In this document: positions 1 to 8,377 of the stretch, piece by piece
Layout: each line of letters begins with the position of its first letter
Position numbering within the stretch: the first letter of the stretch is position 1
From: an uncultured Bacteroidota bacterium
GTDB taxonomy: Bacteria; Bacteroidota; Bacteroidia; UKL13-3
Assembly (NCBI GenBank): GCA_903888395.1
Contig: CAISTO010000350.1
Coordinates: 1-10,887 of the forward strand
DNA length: 10,887 bases
Direction of reading: 5' to 3'
Position numbers and translations under genes: made by a program
Notes under the pieces: model-generated
Told to the model about the DNA's origin: nothing
Databases searched by the model: none
What the model saw: only the letters and a program-made list of their open reading frames with translations

Positions 1-8
1 AAAATTTA

Positions 9-527
9 ATGAAAAAAATAAAACATAAATTATTGAAAGAAACGAGGGTTTATAAGTTGGTGTTTTTTATTGGAGTTTATTTGGTATTAGCCAATAAAAT
101 TGAAGCGCAAACTGAACAAAATCAACAAACAATAGATACCAATAATTTGGTTTTGCTCAACGATTATAATGTTGATACTATAAAAACTTATGAAACTGCA
201 TTGATAGATATGAATCGAAAAATGGAGTTAGATTCATTTACACTTGGGCAAGTTTATGAAGTAACCTATCAATTTATAAATATTGAAAGTAAACCCATTA
301 AAATGTAAGATGTGATAGGATCATGTAGTTGTATGACTTATGAATGGTATAATCAACCTATAGATGCCGGTGCCACCGGTTGGATAAAAATTAAATACAA
401 AGCTACTATTCCTGAAAAAATATTTTCAAACATAAAGCTAATTTTATATGATATAAATGGCATTAAACCCATGGTTATTATTCCAGTTAAAATAAGTGCT
501 AATGCTAAATATCCAAATGCAAATTAA
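9..527 (+). pseudogene. DUF1573-type secreted protein interrupted by an in-frame stop
   Basis: One continuous frame encodes a Sec signal peptide (basic N-terminus, hydrophobic core, cut near IEA-Q at residues 33/34). A domain with the usual DUF1573 pattern follows: a hydrophobic strand ending in YQFINIESKPIKM, then DVIGSCSCM (Cys codons 106 and 108), then PIDAGATGWIKIKYKA. This parallels the common N-x-PL-x-I...V...SCGCT...PI-PG-G-I-V-Y layout. Codon 100 (306-308) is TAA, and translation continues in the same frame as if only one codon were changed. The stop falls inside the conserved core, between the strand and the Cys motif, so neither half alone would be a full domain. The downstream half opens only at a GTG (312). 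The family is common in Bacteroidota secreted proteins, but its biochemical role is not established. A sequencing error or stop readthrough would also explain the TAA. The next gene starts 7 bases later. Confidence 0.75.
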
Positions 528-534
528 ACAACCT

Positions 535-1014
535 ATGAAATCAAAAAATATGAAATTATTTATTGTATTAATTTTAACAATAATAAATAAAGTAGCCTTA
601 GCACAGTATACCGCGGTAAAATATTTATATGATGCTAATGGCAATAGGTGGAACAGAACCATTATGCAAGAAATAACTTTAGGAAAAAAAAGTGGTGGTG
701 ATACAACTGGTAAAAAAACTGTTATTACAGAGGTAACAAAAGAAAGGTTACTTGATTCGTTTGGTATCAAAGAAATTGTAATTTTTCCAAATCCAACAAT
801 TGATTTGTTAAAAGTAAATATAGAAAGCGCTTTTAAAACACCTTTATCAGGAAAAATAAAAGTTTTTAATATGCTTGGAACAACCCAATTCTTAGAACAA
901 ACATTAACAGAAAGCAATGATATAGATTTTAGTTTATTGGCAAGTGGTTACTATTTATTGGTTATAGAAGTAAATGGGCAAGTGAAAAATTATAAAGTTT
1001 TTAAAATTAATTAA
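535..1014 (+). CDS. Small secreted protein with YD-like motif and T9SS type A sorting domain (copy 1)
   Basis: This is a 159-aa protein. I chose ATG 535 (MKSKNMKLF) over the in-frame ATG at 496 because it lies just after the previous stop and leaves a normal signal peptide, cut near ALA-Q (23/24); ATG 550 is an alternative. The mature N-terminus reads QYTAVKYLYDANGNRWNRTI, and YDANGNR is the hallmark of RHS/YD repeats. A low-complexity linker leads to a C-terminal Por domain (about 80-159): IFPNP at 83-87, a GKIKVFNMLGTT strand, FSLLASGYYLLVIEVNGQ and a terminal YKVFKIN. That domain normally directs export through the type IX secretion system and is cleaved at the cell surface. Only about 55 residues lie between the signal peptide and the Por domain, so there is no room for an enzyme. 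It is a paralogue of the next gene, 4 bases downstream, and is probably in one operon with it and the RHS gene. Its own function is unknown. Confidence 0.88.
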   Translation: MKSKNMKLFIVLILTIINKVALAQYTAVKYLYDANGNRWNRTIMQEITLGKKSGGDTTGKKTVITEVTKERLLDSFGIKEIVIFPNPTIDLLKVNIESAFKTPLSGKIKVFNMLGTTQFLEQTLTESNDIDFSLLASGYYLLVIEVNGQVKNYKVFKIN

Positions 1015-1018
1015 CAAT

Positions 1019-1498
1019 ATGAAAGTAAAAAATCAAATGCCGATGTTGACCAATATAAGACCATTCATGATTATTTTTTTATTGGTTTTGAGTAAAATAA
1101 CACATGCTCAGTTTACCTCAGTAAAATATGATTTTGATTCCAGTGATGCAAAATGGAATAAAACAATTTTATTTACTTTAAATACTTCTGACACTTCAAC
1201 TTTATTAATAAGACCTTTTAAGGAAAGCCTTTTAGATTCGTTTGGCATCAAAAAAATAGAAATTTTTCCGAATAAAACTTCCGACTCATTGAATTTAAAA
1301 ATAAATATTATTAGCACCATTGAAACTCCGCTTTTGGGCAGCATTCAATTGTTAAATCTACAAGGAACAACAACTTATAGAAACCAAGCAATTTTGCCAC
1401 GTAATAATTTATATTTTTCACTTTTAGCTACTGGTTATTATTTATTAAGAATAGAATTAAACGGGCAATTAAGGACCTATAAAGTATTTAAAAACTAA
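1019..1498 (+). CDS. Small secreted protein with T9SS type A sorting domain (copy 2, diverged YD motif)
   Basis: This 159-aa paralogue of the gene at 535-1014 has the same length and order of parts. Its signal peptide is cut near THA-Q (30/31). The mature start QFTSVKYDFDSSDAKWNKTI aligns with copy 1, but the NGNR of the YD motif is lost. The linker ends in ESLLDSFGIKKIEIFPN, against ERLLDSFGIKEIVIFPN in copy 1. The Por domain runs from about 80 to 159, with FPN at 83-85, LLNLQGTT, FSLLATGYYLLRIELNGQ and YKVFKN at the end. Conservation is strongest in the segment before the Por domain and in the Por domain itself, and weakest in the mid-linker. This fits a tandem duplication in which the export signal and the first strand matter most. 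The RHS gene begins 46 bases after its stop. The product is expected at the cell surface or outside the cell; what it binds cannot be read from the sequence. Confidence 0.88.
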   Translation: MKVKNQMPMLTNIRPFMIIFLLVLSKITHAQFTSVKYDFDSSDAKWNKTILFTLNTSDTSTLLIRPFKESLLDSFGIKKIEIFPNKTSDSLNLKINIISTIETPLLGSIQLLNLQGTTTYRNQAILPRNNLYFSLLATGYYLLRIELNGQLRTYKVFKN

Positions 1499-1544
1499 AA
1501 ATAATATTGGATTAACTATATCTATCACATTACAATTAGAACCC

Positions 1545-4500
1545 ATGAAAAAATTAAAAAAGAAGCAATTACTATTGATAATTTGTTTGTTTTATTTTGC
1601 TTTTAAAAGCAAAATTTCAATAGCTCAAACATACGATGTAGGCAATACCAGTATTACTGCCGATGTTGGCCCATTAGGGAATGCCACTGCCACTGTTCCA
1701 ATATTTTGCCCAGCAGGTAGGCTAGGCATAAAACCTAATGTAAGTCTAACTTTTAACAGCCAAGCCAATAGTGGCATATTGGGTAAAGGTTGGAATTTTA
1801 CGGGCTTAAGTGTAATAAGTAGAAGTGGTAGTAATTGGCATTTGGATAATGGAAAACAAGAAACTGTTAAATTTGATAACAATGATAAATTGACCTTTGA
1901 TGGACAACGCTTGTTAAAGGTAGAAGGAGGTGCGGCAAGTTCATTTATTTCTGACAATAATGTATATAGAACTGAAGTGGATCATTTTGCTAAAATTACA
2001 TACAAGAATAATGGAGGTAACAGTTATTTTATAGTGGATACCAAAGATGGGGGAAAAGCTTTTTATGGGCTAGGAAACGGTAGCCAACAAATACCCGATG
2101 GGCCTTGGGATGTTTTATCATGGTACATAAGTAAAAGTTACGACAGAAACGGAAATTATATGGAATACTTTTATACCAATAACAATGGGCAAATAGTATT
2201 AGACCAAATAAAATATACAGGTTTTGATGCAACTATTAACGGAACTAAAACCAGTTACTTAGCCCAAGAAGCACCTTTTAACAAAATAGAGTTTGTATAT
2301 GAAACAACAAGCCACGAAGGTAACCAATACGTCAGTGGAAGAAAAGTAGTACAAAACAAAAGGGTTAAAACCATTAAAACCTATGCCGAAGCCACACTTG
2401 CAAGAACATATACCATGGATTATGATAGCGATGACATCAACTCTTATTTAAAAAAAATTACAGAACAAAATGGAGCAGGTGGAACTTTACATCCTGTGGA
2501 TATAAATTGGGTTGAGGACGGTGGATTAGAAAGAAATACAGGAATGCTTAACATAAATGATAAACATTTTAAAGCAACAGGTGATTTTAATGGAGATGGA
2601 AAAGCTGATATATTAATAATAAATGGGGAGTTAGACCCTTTAAATCAACTTTTTTGGGGAACAACAACAACTTACTCTATTTCAACTATTAATGAAAGTG
2701 GACAAATTGTTTTATTAAATTCAGGGACTTTACCCTACGATAACATTACTGCTGTTATGATAGGCGATGTGGATGCTGACGGAGATGATGATATTGTTTT
2801 TCAAAATTATAAACGGGTAATTACTAGTATATTTTATACAGGTGGTGGAGGACAAGGTGGTGCTGGAGGTAGTGTACAACATTTCACTTATGAATTTACT
2901 TATAATTACTATTCATTAAAATCATCAATAATTATAATTCTTGGAAAAAATACATTAACTTTAATACCATCTTCTTTAAGTATTCCTCAATATCCATCTA
3001 GAAATATGGGTAATCAATATTCTGTTCATGAAAGTAATTTTATAAAACCATATTTAGTTGAAGTAGATGGTGATGGTTTTTTAGATTTGTTAGAGAAAAA
3101 AAATATTTCAGGAAGCAATAATTTAATACACCTTTTTCTTTCAACGACAAATAATTATTACAATTACCCTGTTTCATTACCCGAAATTACTCACTTTATA
3201 CCCATGGATTTTAATGGTAATGGAAAAATGGATTTTTTATTAAGTTATAAATGGAACAACAAAGCTGAAATATTAGAATACGATCAATCAATAGCTGGGT
3301 TTAAACATATATATGGAATTGGAAATAATCAATTTCCAACTCAATACCACAAACACCTAAAAACTGGTGATTTTAATGGTGATGGTAAAACAGATTTAGT
3401 ATATTATGTAAATAATAAATGGATGATTGCCTATTCTAAAGGAAATGATTTTGTGGAATATGACGCTACTACTTTATGGTTTTTACATAATTACAACCCT
3501 GAATTGTGTTCTGTACCAGATGCTCCTGAGGTTGGATTTTATTTTGATGTAGCAGATGTAAATGCTGATGGAAAAGATGATATTATCGAAAGACATTTTC
3601 ATAGTAATGGATTTATCGGGCATTCAGATAATGGACTAAATATATATTATTCAAAAGGTTTTGGATTTAAAAAGGTTTATATGGGAATGAATTTTACAGC
3701 AGGAAAAACTAGTGGTAATTTCAGAAGATTATATAATAATTTAATTTCAGATTTTGATGGTGATGGCAAAAAGGATATTTTATTAAATTATTACAATGTG
3801 CAAGGTTCTGCAACTGGTGAAATATTTATTGAAAGTTTTAAAGCTTATAATCACAAGCTAAACAAAATTACATATATCAATAAACACGCTTACAATTATA
3901 CTTATAAACCATTAAGTAATTGCAATAGTAATTTATATACAAGAGCCAATAACTTATGTATTGGTAAAGCATTAAGTATTAAACCAGCCATGTTTGTAGT
4001 AGAATCCTTTAACAGCAAAGTGGATGGCTTATTAGATAAAACACTTTTATACAAATACACTGATTTATTATACCATAAACATGGAAGAGGATTGATGGGT
4101 TTTACCTCCATGACTATTATAGATGAAAAGACCAATGGTATAACAAATACAAACAAAAACATAATTGTTAATGAATTCAAGGAAAATATAGAGTTTTTAT
4201 ACAAACTTGATTTGTATAGAACTACCAACTATTTAGTAGCTAGTGGAAGTTCTCCAAATAGTACTAACCAAATATCTCAAAAAATATATACCAATACCAG
4301 TTTAAAAACTACTTCACAAAATAATAATATCAATTTTTTTTATACCAATTATTTGGTTGAAACTAATAATTTAACTGGTTTAAAAAAAACAACTTGTTTT
4401 GAATACAATGAAGATGGAAATTTAATTCATACCCAAGAATCGTTTATGAAAATAAACAGTGCTTCTGGTGCAGATGAGTTTACCAATACCAGTGTTTACA

Positions 4501-7500
4501 AGTATGCCCAATTCAACAGTTGGTTGCCATCATCGTTAATTATCAGTAGGAACTGTAAAATAAGGTATAATGGATCGGCACCATATTACACTCAAAGCGA
4601 AATGAGCTACCATGCTAATGGTAATTTAAGAACATCGGAATATTATAAAAATAACCTCAGTTATTATTATAAAGAAATAGTGAATTACGATAAGTATGGA
4701 AATATTTCTTCTACTAGCATAGATACAGCCAATAATCCTACAACCAATAATTTTAAAAACAAGTATTATACTTATACCAATGGTAGGTTTTTACAAAAAG
4801 TAAAAAATGGGTTAAACCAAGAAACGCTTTTTGAATACGAGCCCTTATATGGTAATAAAATAGCAGAAACTACCGCAGGCGGATTTACCACTAGCTACGA
4901 ATACGATAATTGGGGGAAATTAACTAAAACTACCTTACCAAGTGGTAATTATGAAAATATTACATTTAATTGGGCTAGCAGTAATACGGATAACATTTAC
5001 TATTATGTTACCAAAACTAATAATACAGGAAATACAAGCTGGGAATATTACAATGCATTAGACCAAAAAGTGAGGGCAAAAGCAATAGGCTTTAATGGTA
5101 AAATAGCAACGCAAAGTTGGACTTATAACAGCGATAATTTACCAATTACTGAAAGTAATTTATACGATGCTACCAATACAACTACCATAGCCAATACCCA
5201 AAAAAATACTGAAAATACTTACGATAAATACAAAAGACCTGAAACTACCACCTATAATGGTACATTAATGGCCACTTATATATATGAGTATGGTTCCACA
5301 AAAACTACCATTAAAGATGCTAAAAACAGGTTGAAATCATCTACCTTAAATGCCACAGGTTTGATAGAAACTTCAGAAGATAATGGAGGGACTATTGGGT
5401 ATAAATATGGTTCCCATAACCAATTGATTGAAACAGTAACCAATGGCTCAACCATAAGCATTGATTACAATGTACAGCTCAATAAAATAAGCATGAACGA
5501 CCCTAATTCAGGAGCCATATTGTATGATTACAATGCATTTGGAGAACTAATAGGACAGAAAGATGCCAAGAACAATATTTATTACTATAAATATGACGAA
5601 CTAGGCAGACTAATTCAAAAATGGGGAGCTAACGATGTTTATACTTATTCCTTTTATAACACAGTTGGTAATAAAAATTTAAACCAAATTCAAAAAGAAG
5701 AATTCAAAGTTAATGGCGTAAGTAAACATAAAAAGGAATATACATATTACACGTCAGGTTTGTTACAAACTGTAAGTGAAACAGCAGCTAATAATACTAC
5801 TTATGCTACAAACTATTATTATAATTCGAACCAACGTTTGTTATCAATAGAATATCCAACCATTCATTTGAAATATTTATACGATGATTATAACAATTTA
5901 AAAACAATTGTAAATAATAGTACAAATGATTTACTTTGGACAAAAAACAATGAAGATGTAGATGGTAAATTAACCAGTGAAACTTATGGAAATGGCTTTA
6001 CTACCAACTATACTTACGATGCAAATAAACAGTTAAGTGGTATTAATAGCGCACATGGTTCAAATTCACAAGTAGCATTTAAGGCTAACTACACCTTTGA
6101 ACTCAAAACAGGTAATTTATTAAACCGACAATATAACAACAATACCAATGAAGATTTTGAATACGATAATTTGGATAGGTTAACTATGATTGAGGAAACA
6201 ATAAACAATAATAGTAAAACCAAAGCATACAATTATGGAGCTAATGGCAATATTACGTCTATTGAAAACGGAGGATATCATCTTTTAAAATACCAAAGCA
6301 GCAAGCCCAATGCCTTAACTGACCATAAATTTGAAAATACGTATTCCATCAGATTTACCGTGCCTAGTGCTGCTACTACTGAGCATGAATATACTTATAC
6401 TAAATTTGACAAAATACAACACATAGAACAAAGCGGAGAAGCCATGTTAGACATGGAATATGGCATAGACCAACAACGTATACAAATGGTAATAGCTGAA
6501 TATGGAAACATAACCATAGAAAATTACTATGTAAACAGTGCTAACCTAGAAATTAAAAATGGGATCATGTACACCTATTTGTATGCTGAAGGAAAACCTT
6601 TTGCCATACATAAAAATATAGGATTTGATGGAGAACTTTATTACCTTCATTTAGACAACCAAGGAAGCTTAATGGCCATAAGCGACAATACAGGTAATGT
6701 AATAGAAAACAGAAGTTACGATGCTTGGGGCAGGCCACGTAACCCCGATAATTGGGAATACGACCAAAGCAATACATTTTGTGGCGGTGGTTTTGGTATT
6801 ACTACTCGCGGTTATACCATGCACGAACATTTAGAAATGTTTAACCTCATTAACATGAACGGCCGCCTTTACGACCCCTTATTAGGCCGCATGCTAAGCC
6901 CAGATAATTATATACAAGCACCTGATAATACTCAAAGTTATAATAGGTACTCTTACTGTATTAATAATCCGCTTAAATATACTGATCCGAGTGGTGATTT
7001 CTGGCATTTATTAATTGGGGCTGTAATTGGTGGTACTATTAACTGGATTGCTAATGGTGCTGAATTTAGCTGGGAAGGATTAGGTTACTTTGGTATTGGT
7101 GCAGCAGCCGGGGCATTAGGTGCGGGTGTAGGAGCTGGAATTAGTTCTGCTATGGCTGGTGGTTCATTTGGGGCTGGTTTTGTCGGCTCTTCTGCCGCAA
7201 TGACTGCTTCAAGTAGTTTTATATCTGGCGCTGCTATTGGCGGTGGTGCTGGTTTTTCCAGTGGTTTTACTACAGGTTTTGGGAATGGATTGATGCAAAA
7301 ACAATCTATTGGAGATGCTTTATGGAGTGGAACTAAATCAGGATTAATTGGCGGTACAACAGGGGCATTATTAGGTGGGATTATAGGTGGAATTGATGCT
7401 TATAATAATGACAGGAACTTCTGGACGGGCAAATTGCCGGAAGGTGGAGATAACAGAATTTGGGGAGAAATGACAATTAAAGCAAGGGGCTTAGGCGAAG

Positions 7501-7853
7501 GTTCGTCATCAACAGATGGACATTCTTGGATAGAGCTTAAAGACGCTAATGGAAAAACTACCTCATATGGCACTTGGGGTAATCAGGGAGATCAGGAATT
7601 TTTGACTAATTTCAGAGGAGACATAGGAACTCATACAGATGTTCTTCAAACACAAAAAATTACTTTCGCTCAAAAGCTGCGGTTTGATAATTTTATTAGT
7701 AAACCAGGGAATACCAATTGGTCAATACTTAGGAACTGTTCCGCATTTTCGAGTAAAGCGTTTAATTATACTACAGGACTAAATGTAATGGCACATCCAT
7801 TTTTGGTTCCAGTATTTACTCCGTCTTGGTTAGTACGTACAATAACATATTAA
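1545..7853 (+). CDS. Giant secreted RHS polymorphic toxin (SpvB / FG-GAP / TcdB-mid / YD repeats, H...NC toxin tip)
   Basis: This 2102-aa protein starts with a signal peptide cut near SIA-Q (27/28). An SpvB-like domain follows (about 30-330; VPIFCPAGRLGIKPNVSLTF). Seven FG-GAP/VCBS Ca-binding motifs (DxNxDGxxD type) start near residues 346, 407, 507, 554, 608, 670 and 735. HGRGLMGF (846-853) is the signature of the TcdB/SpvB mid region. YD repeats fill about 950-1690 and in known homologues form a hollow cage around the toxin. The RHS core end carries YYLHLDNQGS (1699-1708), SYDAWGRP (1724-1731), NGRLYDPLLGRMLSPD (1772-1787) and TDPSGD (1813-1818). A single DPSG is present and the paired DPxG of proteobacterial Rhs autoprotease sites is not evident, so self-cleavage is uncertain. 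Beyond it come a glycine-zipper linker (about 1822-1960) and a tip with GHSW (His1993) and RNCSAF (Cys2065). That His-then-Cys order recalls permuted NlpC/P60 (LRAT-like) peptidases, a tentative call. The start codon is the only one in line with a signal peptide. Confidence 0.95.
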   Translation: MKKLKKKQLLLIICLFYFAFKSKISIAQTYDVGNTSITADVGPLGNATATVPIFCPAGRLGIKPNVSLTFNSQANSGILGKGWNFTGLSVISRSGSNWHLDNGKQETVKFDNNDKLTFDGQRLLKVEGGAASSFISDNNVYRTEVDHFAKITYKNNGGNSYFIVDTKDGGKAFYGLGNGSQQIPDGPWDVLSWYISKSYDRNGNYMEYFYTNNNGQIVLDQIKYTGFDATINGTKTSYLAQEAPFNKIEFVYETTSHEGNQYVSGRKVVQNKRVKTIKTYAEATLARTYTMDYDSDDINSYLKKITEQNGAGGTLHPVDINWVEDGGLERNTGMLNINDKHFKATGDFNGDGKADILIINGELDPLNQLFWGTTTTYSISTINESGQIVLLNSGTLPYDNITAVMIGDVDADGDDDIVFQNYKRVITSIFYTGGGGQGGAGGSVQHFTYEFTYNYYSLKSSIIIILGKNTLTLIPSSLSIPQYPSRNMGNQYSVHESNFIKPYLVEVDGDGFLDLLEKKNISGSNNLIHLFLSTTNNYYNYPVSLPEITHFIPMDFNGNGKMDFLLSYKWNNKAEILEYDQSIAGFKHIYGIGNNQFPTQYHKHLKTGDFNGDGKTDLVYYVNNKWMIAYSKGNDFVEYDATTLWFLHNYNPELCSVPDAPEVGFYFDVADVNADGKDDIIERHFHSNGFIGHSDNGLNIYYSKGFGFKKVYMGMNFTAGKTSGNFRRLYNNLISDFDGDGKKDILLNYYNVQGSATGEIFIESFKAYNHKLNKITYINKHAYNYTYKPLSNCNSNLYTRANNLCIGKALSIKPAMFVVESFNSKVDGLLDKTLLYKYTDLLYHKHGRGLMGFTSMTIIDEKTNGITNTNKNIIVNEFKENIEFLYKLDLYRTTNYLVASGSSPNSTNQISQKIYTNTSLKTTSQNNNINFFYTNYLVETNNLTGLKKTTCFEYNEDGNLIHTQESFMKINSASGADEFTNTSVYKYAQFNSWLPSSLIISRNCKIRYNGSAPYYTQSEMSYHANGNLRTSEYYKNNLSYYYKEIVNYDKYGNISSTSIDTANNPTTNNFKNKYYTYTNGRFLQKVKNGLNQETLFEYEPLYGNKIAETTAGGFTTSYEYDNWGKLTKTTLPSGNYENITFNWASSNTDNIYYYVTKTNNTGNTSWEYYNALDQKVRAKAIGFNGKIATQSWTYNSDNLPITESNLYDATNTTTIANTQKNTENTYDKYKRPETTTYNGTLMATYIYEYGSTKTTIKDAKNRLKSSTLNATGLIETSEDNGGTIGYKYGSHNQLIETVTNGSTISIDYNVQLNKISMNDPNSGAILYDYNAFGELIGQKDAKNNIYYYKYDELGRLIQKWGANDVYTYSFYNTVGNKNLNQIQKEEFKVNGVSKHKKEYTYYTSGLLQTVSETAANNTTYATNYYYNSNQRLLSIEYPTIHLKYLYDDYNNLKTIVNNSTNDLLWTKNNEDVDGKLTSETYGNGFTTNYTYDANKQLSGINSAHGSNSQVAFKANYTFELKTGNLLNRQYNNNTNEDFEYDNLDRLTMIEETINNNSKTKAYNYGANGNITSIENGGYHLLKYQSSKPNALTDHKFENTYSIRFTVPSAATTEHEYTYTKFDKIQHIEQSGEAMLDMEYGIDQQRIQMVIAEYGNITIENYYVNSANLEIKNGIMYTYLYAEGKPFAIHKNIGFDGELYYLHLDNQGSLMAISDNTGNVIENRSYDAWGRPRNPDNWEYDQSNTFCGGGFGITTRGYTMHEHLEMFNLINMNGRLYDPLLGRMLSPDNYIQAPDNTQSYNRYSYCINNPLKYTDPSGDFWHLLIGAVIGGTINWIANGAEFSWEGLGYFGIGAAAGALGAGVGAGISSAMAGGSFGAGFVGSSAAMTASSSFISGAAIGGGAGFSSGFTTGFGNGLMQKQSIGDALWSGTKSGLIGGTTGALLGGIIGGIDAYNNDRNFWTGKLPEGGDNRIWGEMTIKARGLGEGSSSTDGHSWIELKDANGKTTSYGTWGNQGDQEFLTNFRGDIGTHTDVLQTQKITFAQKLRFDNFISKPGNTNWSILRNCSAFSSKAFNYTTGLNVMAHPFLVPVFTPSWLVRTITY
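6600..6917 (+). repeat. RHS core direct repeat, copy A (inside the large RHS gene)
   Basis: This 318-base block matches 8432-8749 without gaps. By hand alignment there are 7 mismatches (about 98% identity), and only two of them change an amino acid (Cys/Gly and His/Asn). It encodes residues 1686-1791, the conserved end of the RHS core. Just outside the block, homology to copy B continues without gaps but drops sharply: 21 mismatches in the 59 bases upstream and 23 in about 80 bases downstream. Confidence 0.95.
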
Positions 7854-7854
7854 G

Positions 7855-8184
7855 ATGAAAGCACATATTATAATTTTAGGATTACTCATGTTTAGCTGTT
7901 GCGCAATAAAGATAAAATATACAGATGTAGACTCTTCATTGTTGTTTCAAAATAACGATAAGGGACAGATATGGTTATCCTCGTTAAATTCTGCACAACA
8001 AATTAATATTATTAAACATGAAGAAAAAGGGGATACTTTGTATATAACCTATGAAAGGGGAGCTTTCACCAAGCCCAATAACATTATGCATTTGAATGAA
8101 AATGTAAAGTATCTAAAGTGTGCTAACAAATTGTATAAGGTAAGAATTATACAAAATCAATACAATCTTACAGAGTTAAAGTGA
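7855..8184 (+). CDS. Small lipoprotein, candidate immunity protein for the first RHS toxin tip
   Basis: This 109-aa protein begins one base after the RHS stop codon, so it is probably translationally coupled to the toxin. The N-terminus (MKAHIIILGLLMFSCC) is a lipoprotein signal peptide with the lipobox Cys at 15 or 16, placing the product at the periplasmic face of a membrane. The remaining roughly 90 residues are a polar, beta-rich-looking stretch (GQIWLSSL, GDTLYITYERG, KLYKVRII) that I do not recognise as a named family. Position, small size and lack of any other partner gene make it the likely immunity protein of the tip encoded at the end of the RHS gene. A periplasmic lipoprotein would suit a toxin that attacks the envelope, which agrees with a peptidoglycan-peptidase-like tip. 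Both the role and that agreement are inference. Confidence 0.85.
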   Translation: MKAHIIILGLLMFSCCAIKIKYTDVDSSLLFQNNDKGQIWLSSLNSAQQINIIKHEEKGDTLYITYERGAFTKPNNIMHLNENVKYLKCANKLYKVRIIQNQYNLTELK

Positions 8185-8193
8185 ATAACAAAA

Positions 8194-8266
8194 GCCGGGT
8201 TGCCAGCCGGTGTCCGCACTCGCTAGCATCTTGCTAGTGAGTGTATACGGCAGCCTCTGGCTGCAA
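8194..8266. repeat. GC-rich triple-hairpin palindromic element
   Basis: Three stem-loops follow one another in a GC-rich island within AT-rich DNA. The first is imperfect: CCGG 8195-8198 pairs with 8207-8210, and TT/AG pairs inside close on a GCC loop. The second is strong: CACTCGCTAGCA (8217-8228) pairs over 12 positions, one of them G-T, with TGCTAGTGAGTG (8232-8243) around a TCT loop. The third is perfect: GCAGCC (8250-8255) with GGCTGC (8259-8264), again around TCT. The outer edges, TTGCCAGCC (8200-8208) and GGCTGCAA (8259-8266), are also inverted repeats apart from one extra base. No T-tract follows, so it is not a standard terminator. It could be a REP/MITE-like element, a recombination site or an mRNA 3' end structure. 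Confidence 0.7.
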
Positions 8267-8320
8267 TACAAATAAAAGAAAACCAAAAAAAGTTTTTTTA
8301 CATTTATAACAAAGGCATAA

Positions 8321-8377
8321 ATTACAAGTGAAAATAATATTACCACCACCGAAATTTACTATATTGCATCCGCAAAC
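8321..8377 (+). other. In-frame RHS coding remnant upstream of the orphan tip's first ATG
   Basis: Translating upstream of ATG 8378 in its own frame, back to the TAA at 8318-8320, gives ITSENNITTTEIYYIASAN. This aligns with the same place in the large RHS protein (YGNITIENYYVNSAN). RHS homology therefore begins upstream of any usable ATG and continues without a break into the orphan frame. The segment is a truncated gene edge, not a promoter or leader. Confidence 0.75.

Noticed and set aside
496..534. Longer N-terminus for the first Por-domain protein
   Set aside because: It would add 13 residues overlapping the end of the DUF1573 frame and spoil the signal peptide; ATG 535 fits better.
444..917. 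Minus-strand 157-codon open frame
   Set aside because: It lies opposite the convincing signal-peptide and Por-domain gene on the + strand and shows no recognisable domain of its own.
1499..1544. Promoter in the 46-base gap before the RHS gene
   Set aside because: No TAnnTTTG-like box was found. Transcription from upstream in an operon is the simpler reading.
6565..6777. Minus-strand frame, with a near-identical partner at 8403-8609, looking like a duplicated small gene
   Set aside because: Both are antisense shadows of the duplicated RHS core. Their similarity follows from the 98% identical coding repeat on the + strand.
8285..8299. A7-G-T7 symmetric tract as an intrinsic terminator
   Set aside because: A one-base loop cannot form a hairpin, and no GC-rich stem directly adjoins the T-run. 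Base composition alone explains it in such AT-rich DNA.
8290..8320. TACATTTA as a Bacteroidota -7 promoter box (TAnnTTTG) for the orphan tip
   Set aside because: The final G is missing and there is no TTTG-like upstream box at proper spacing.
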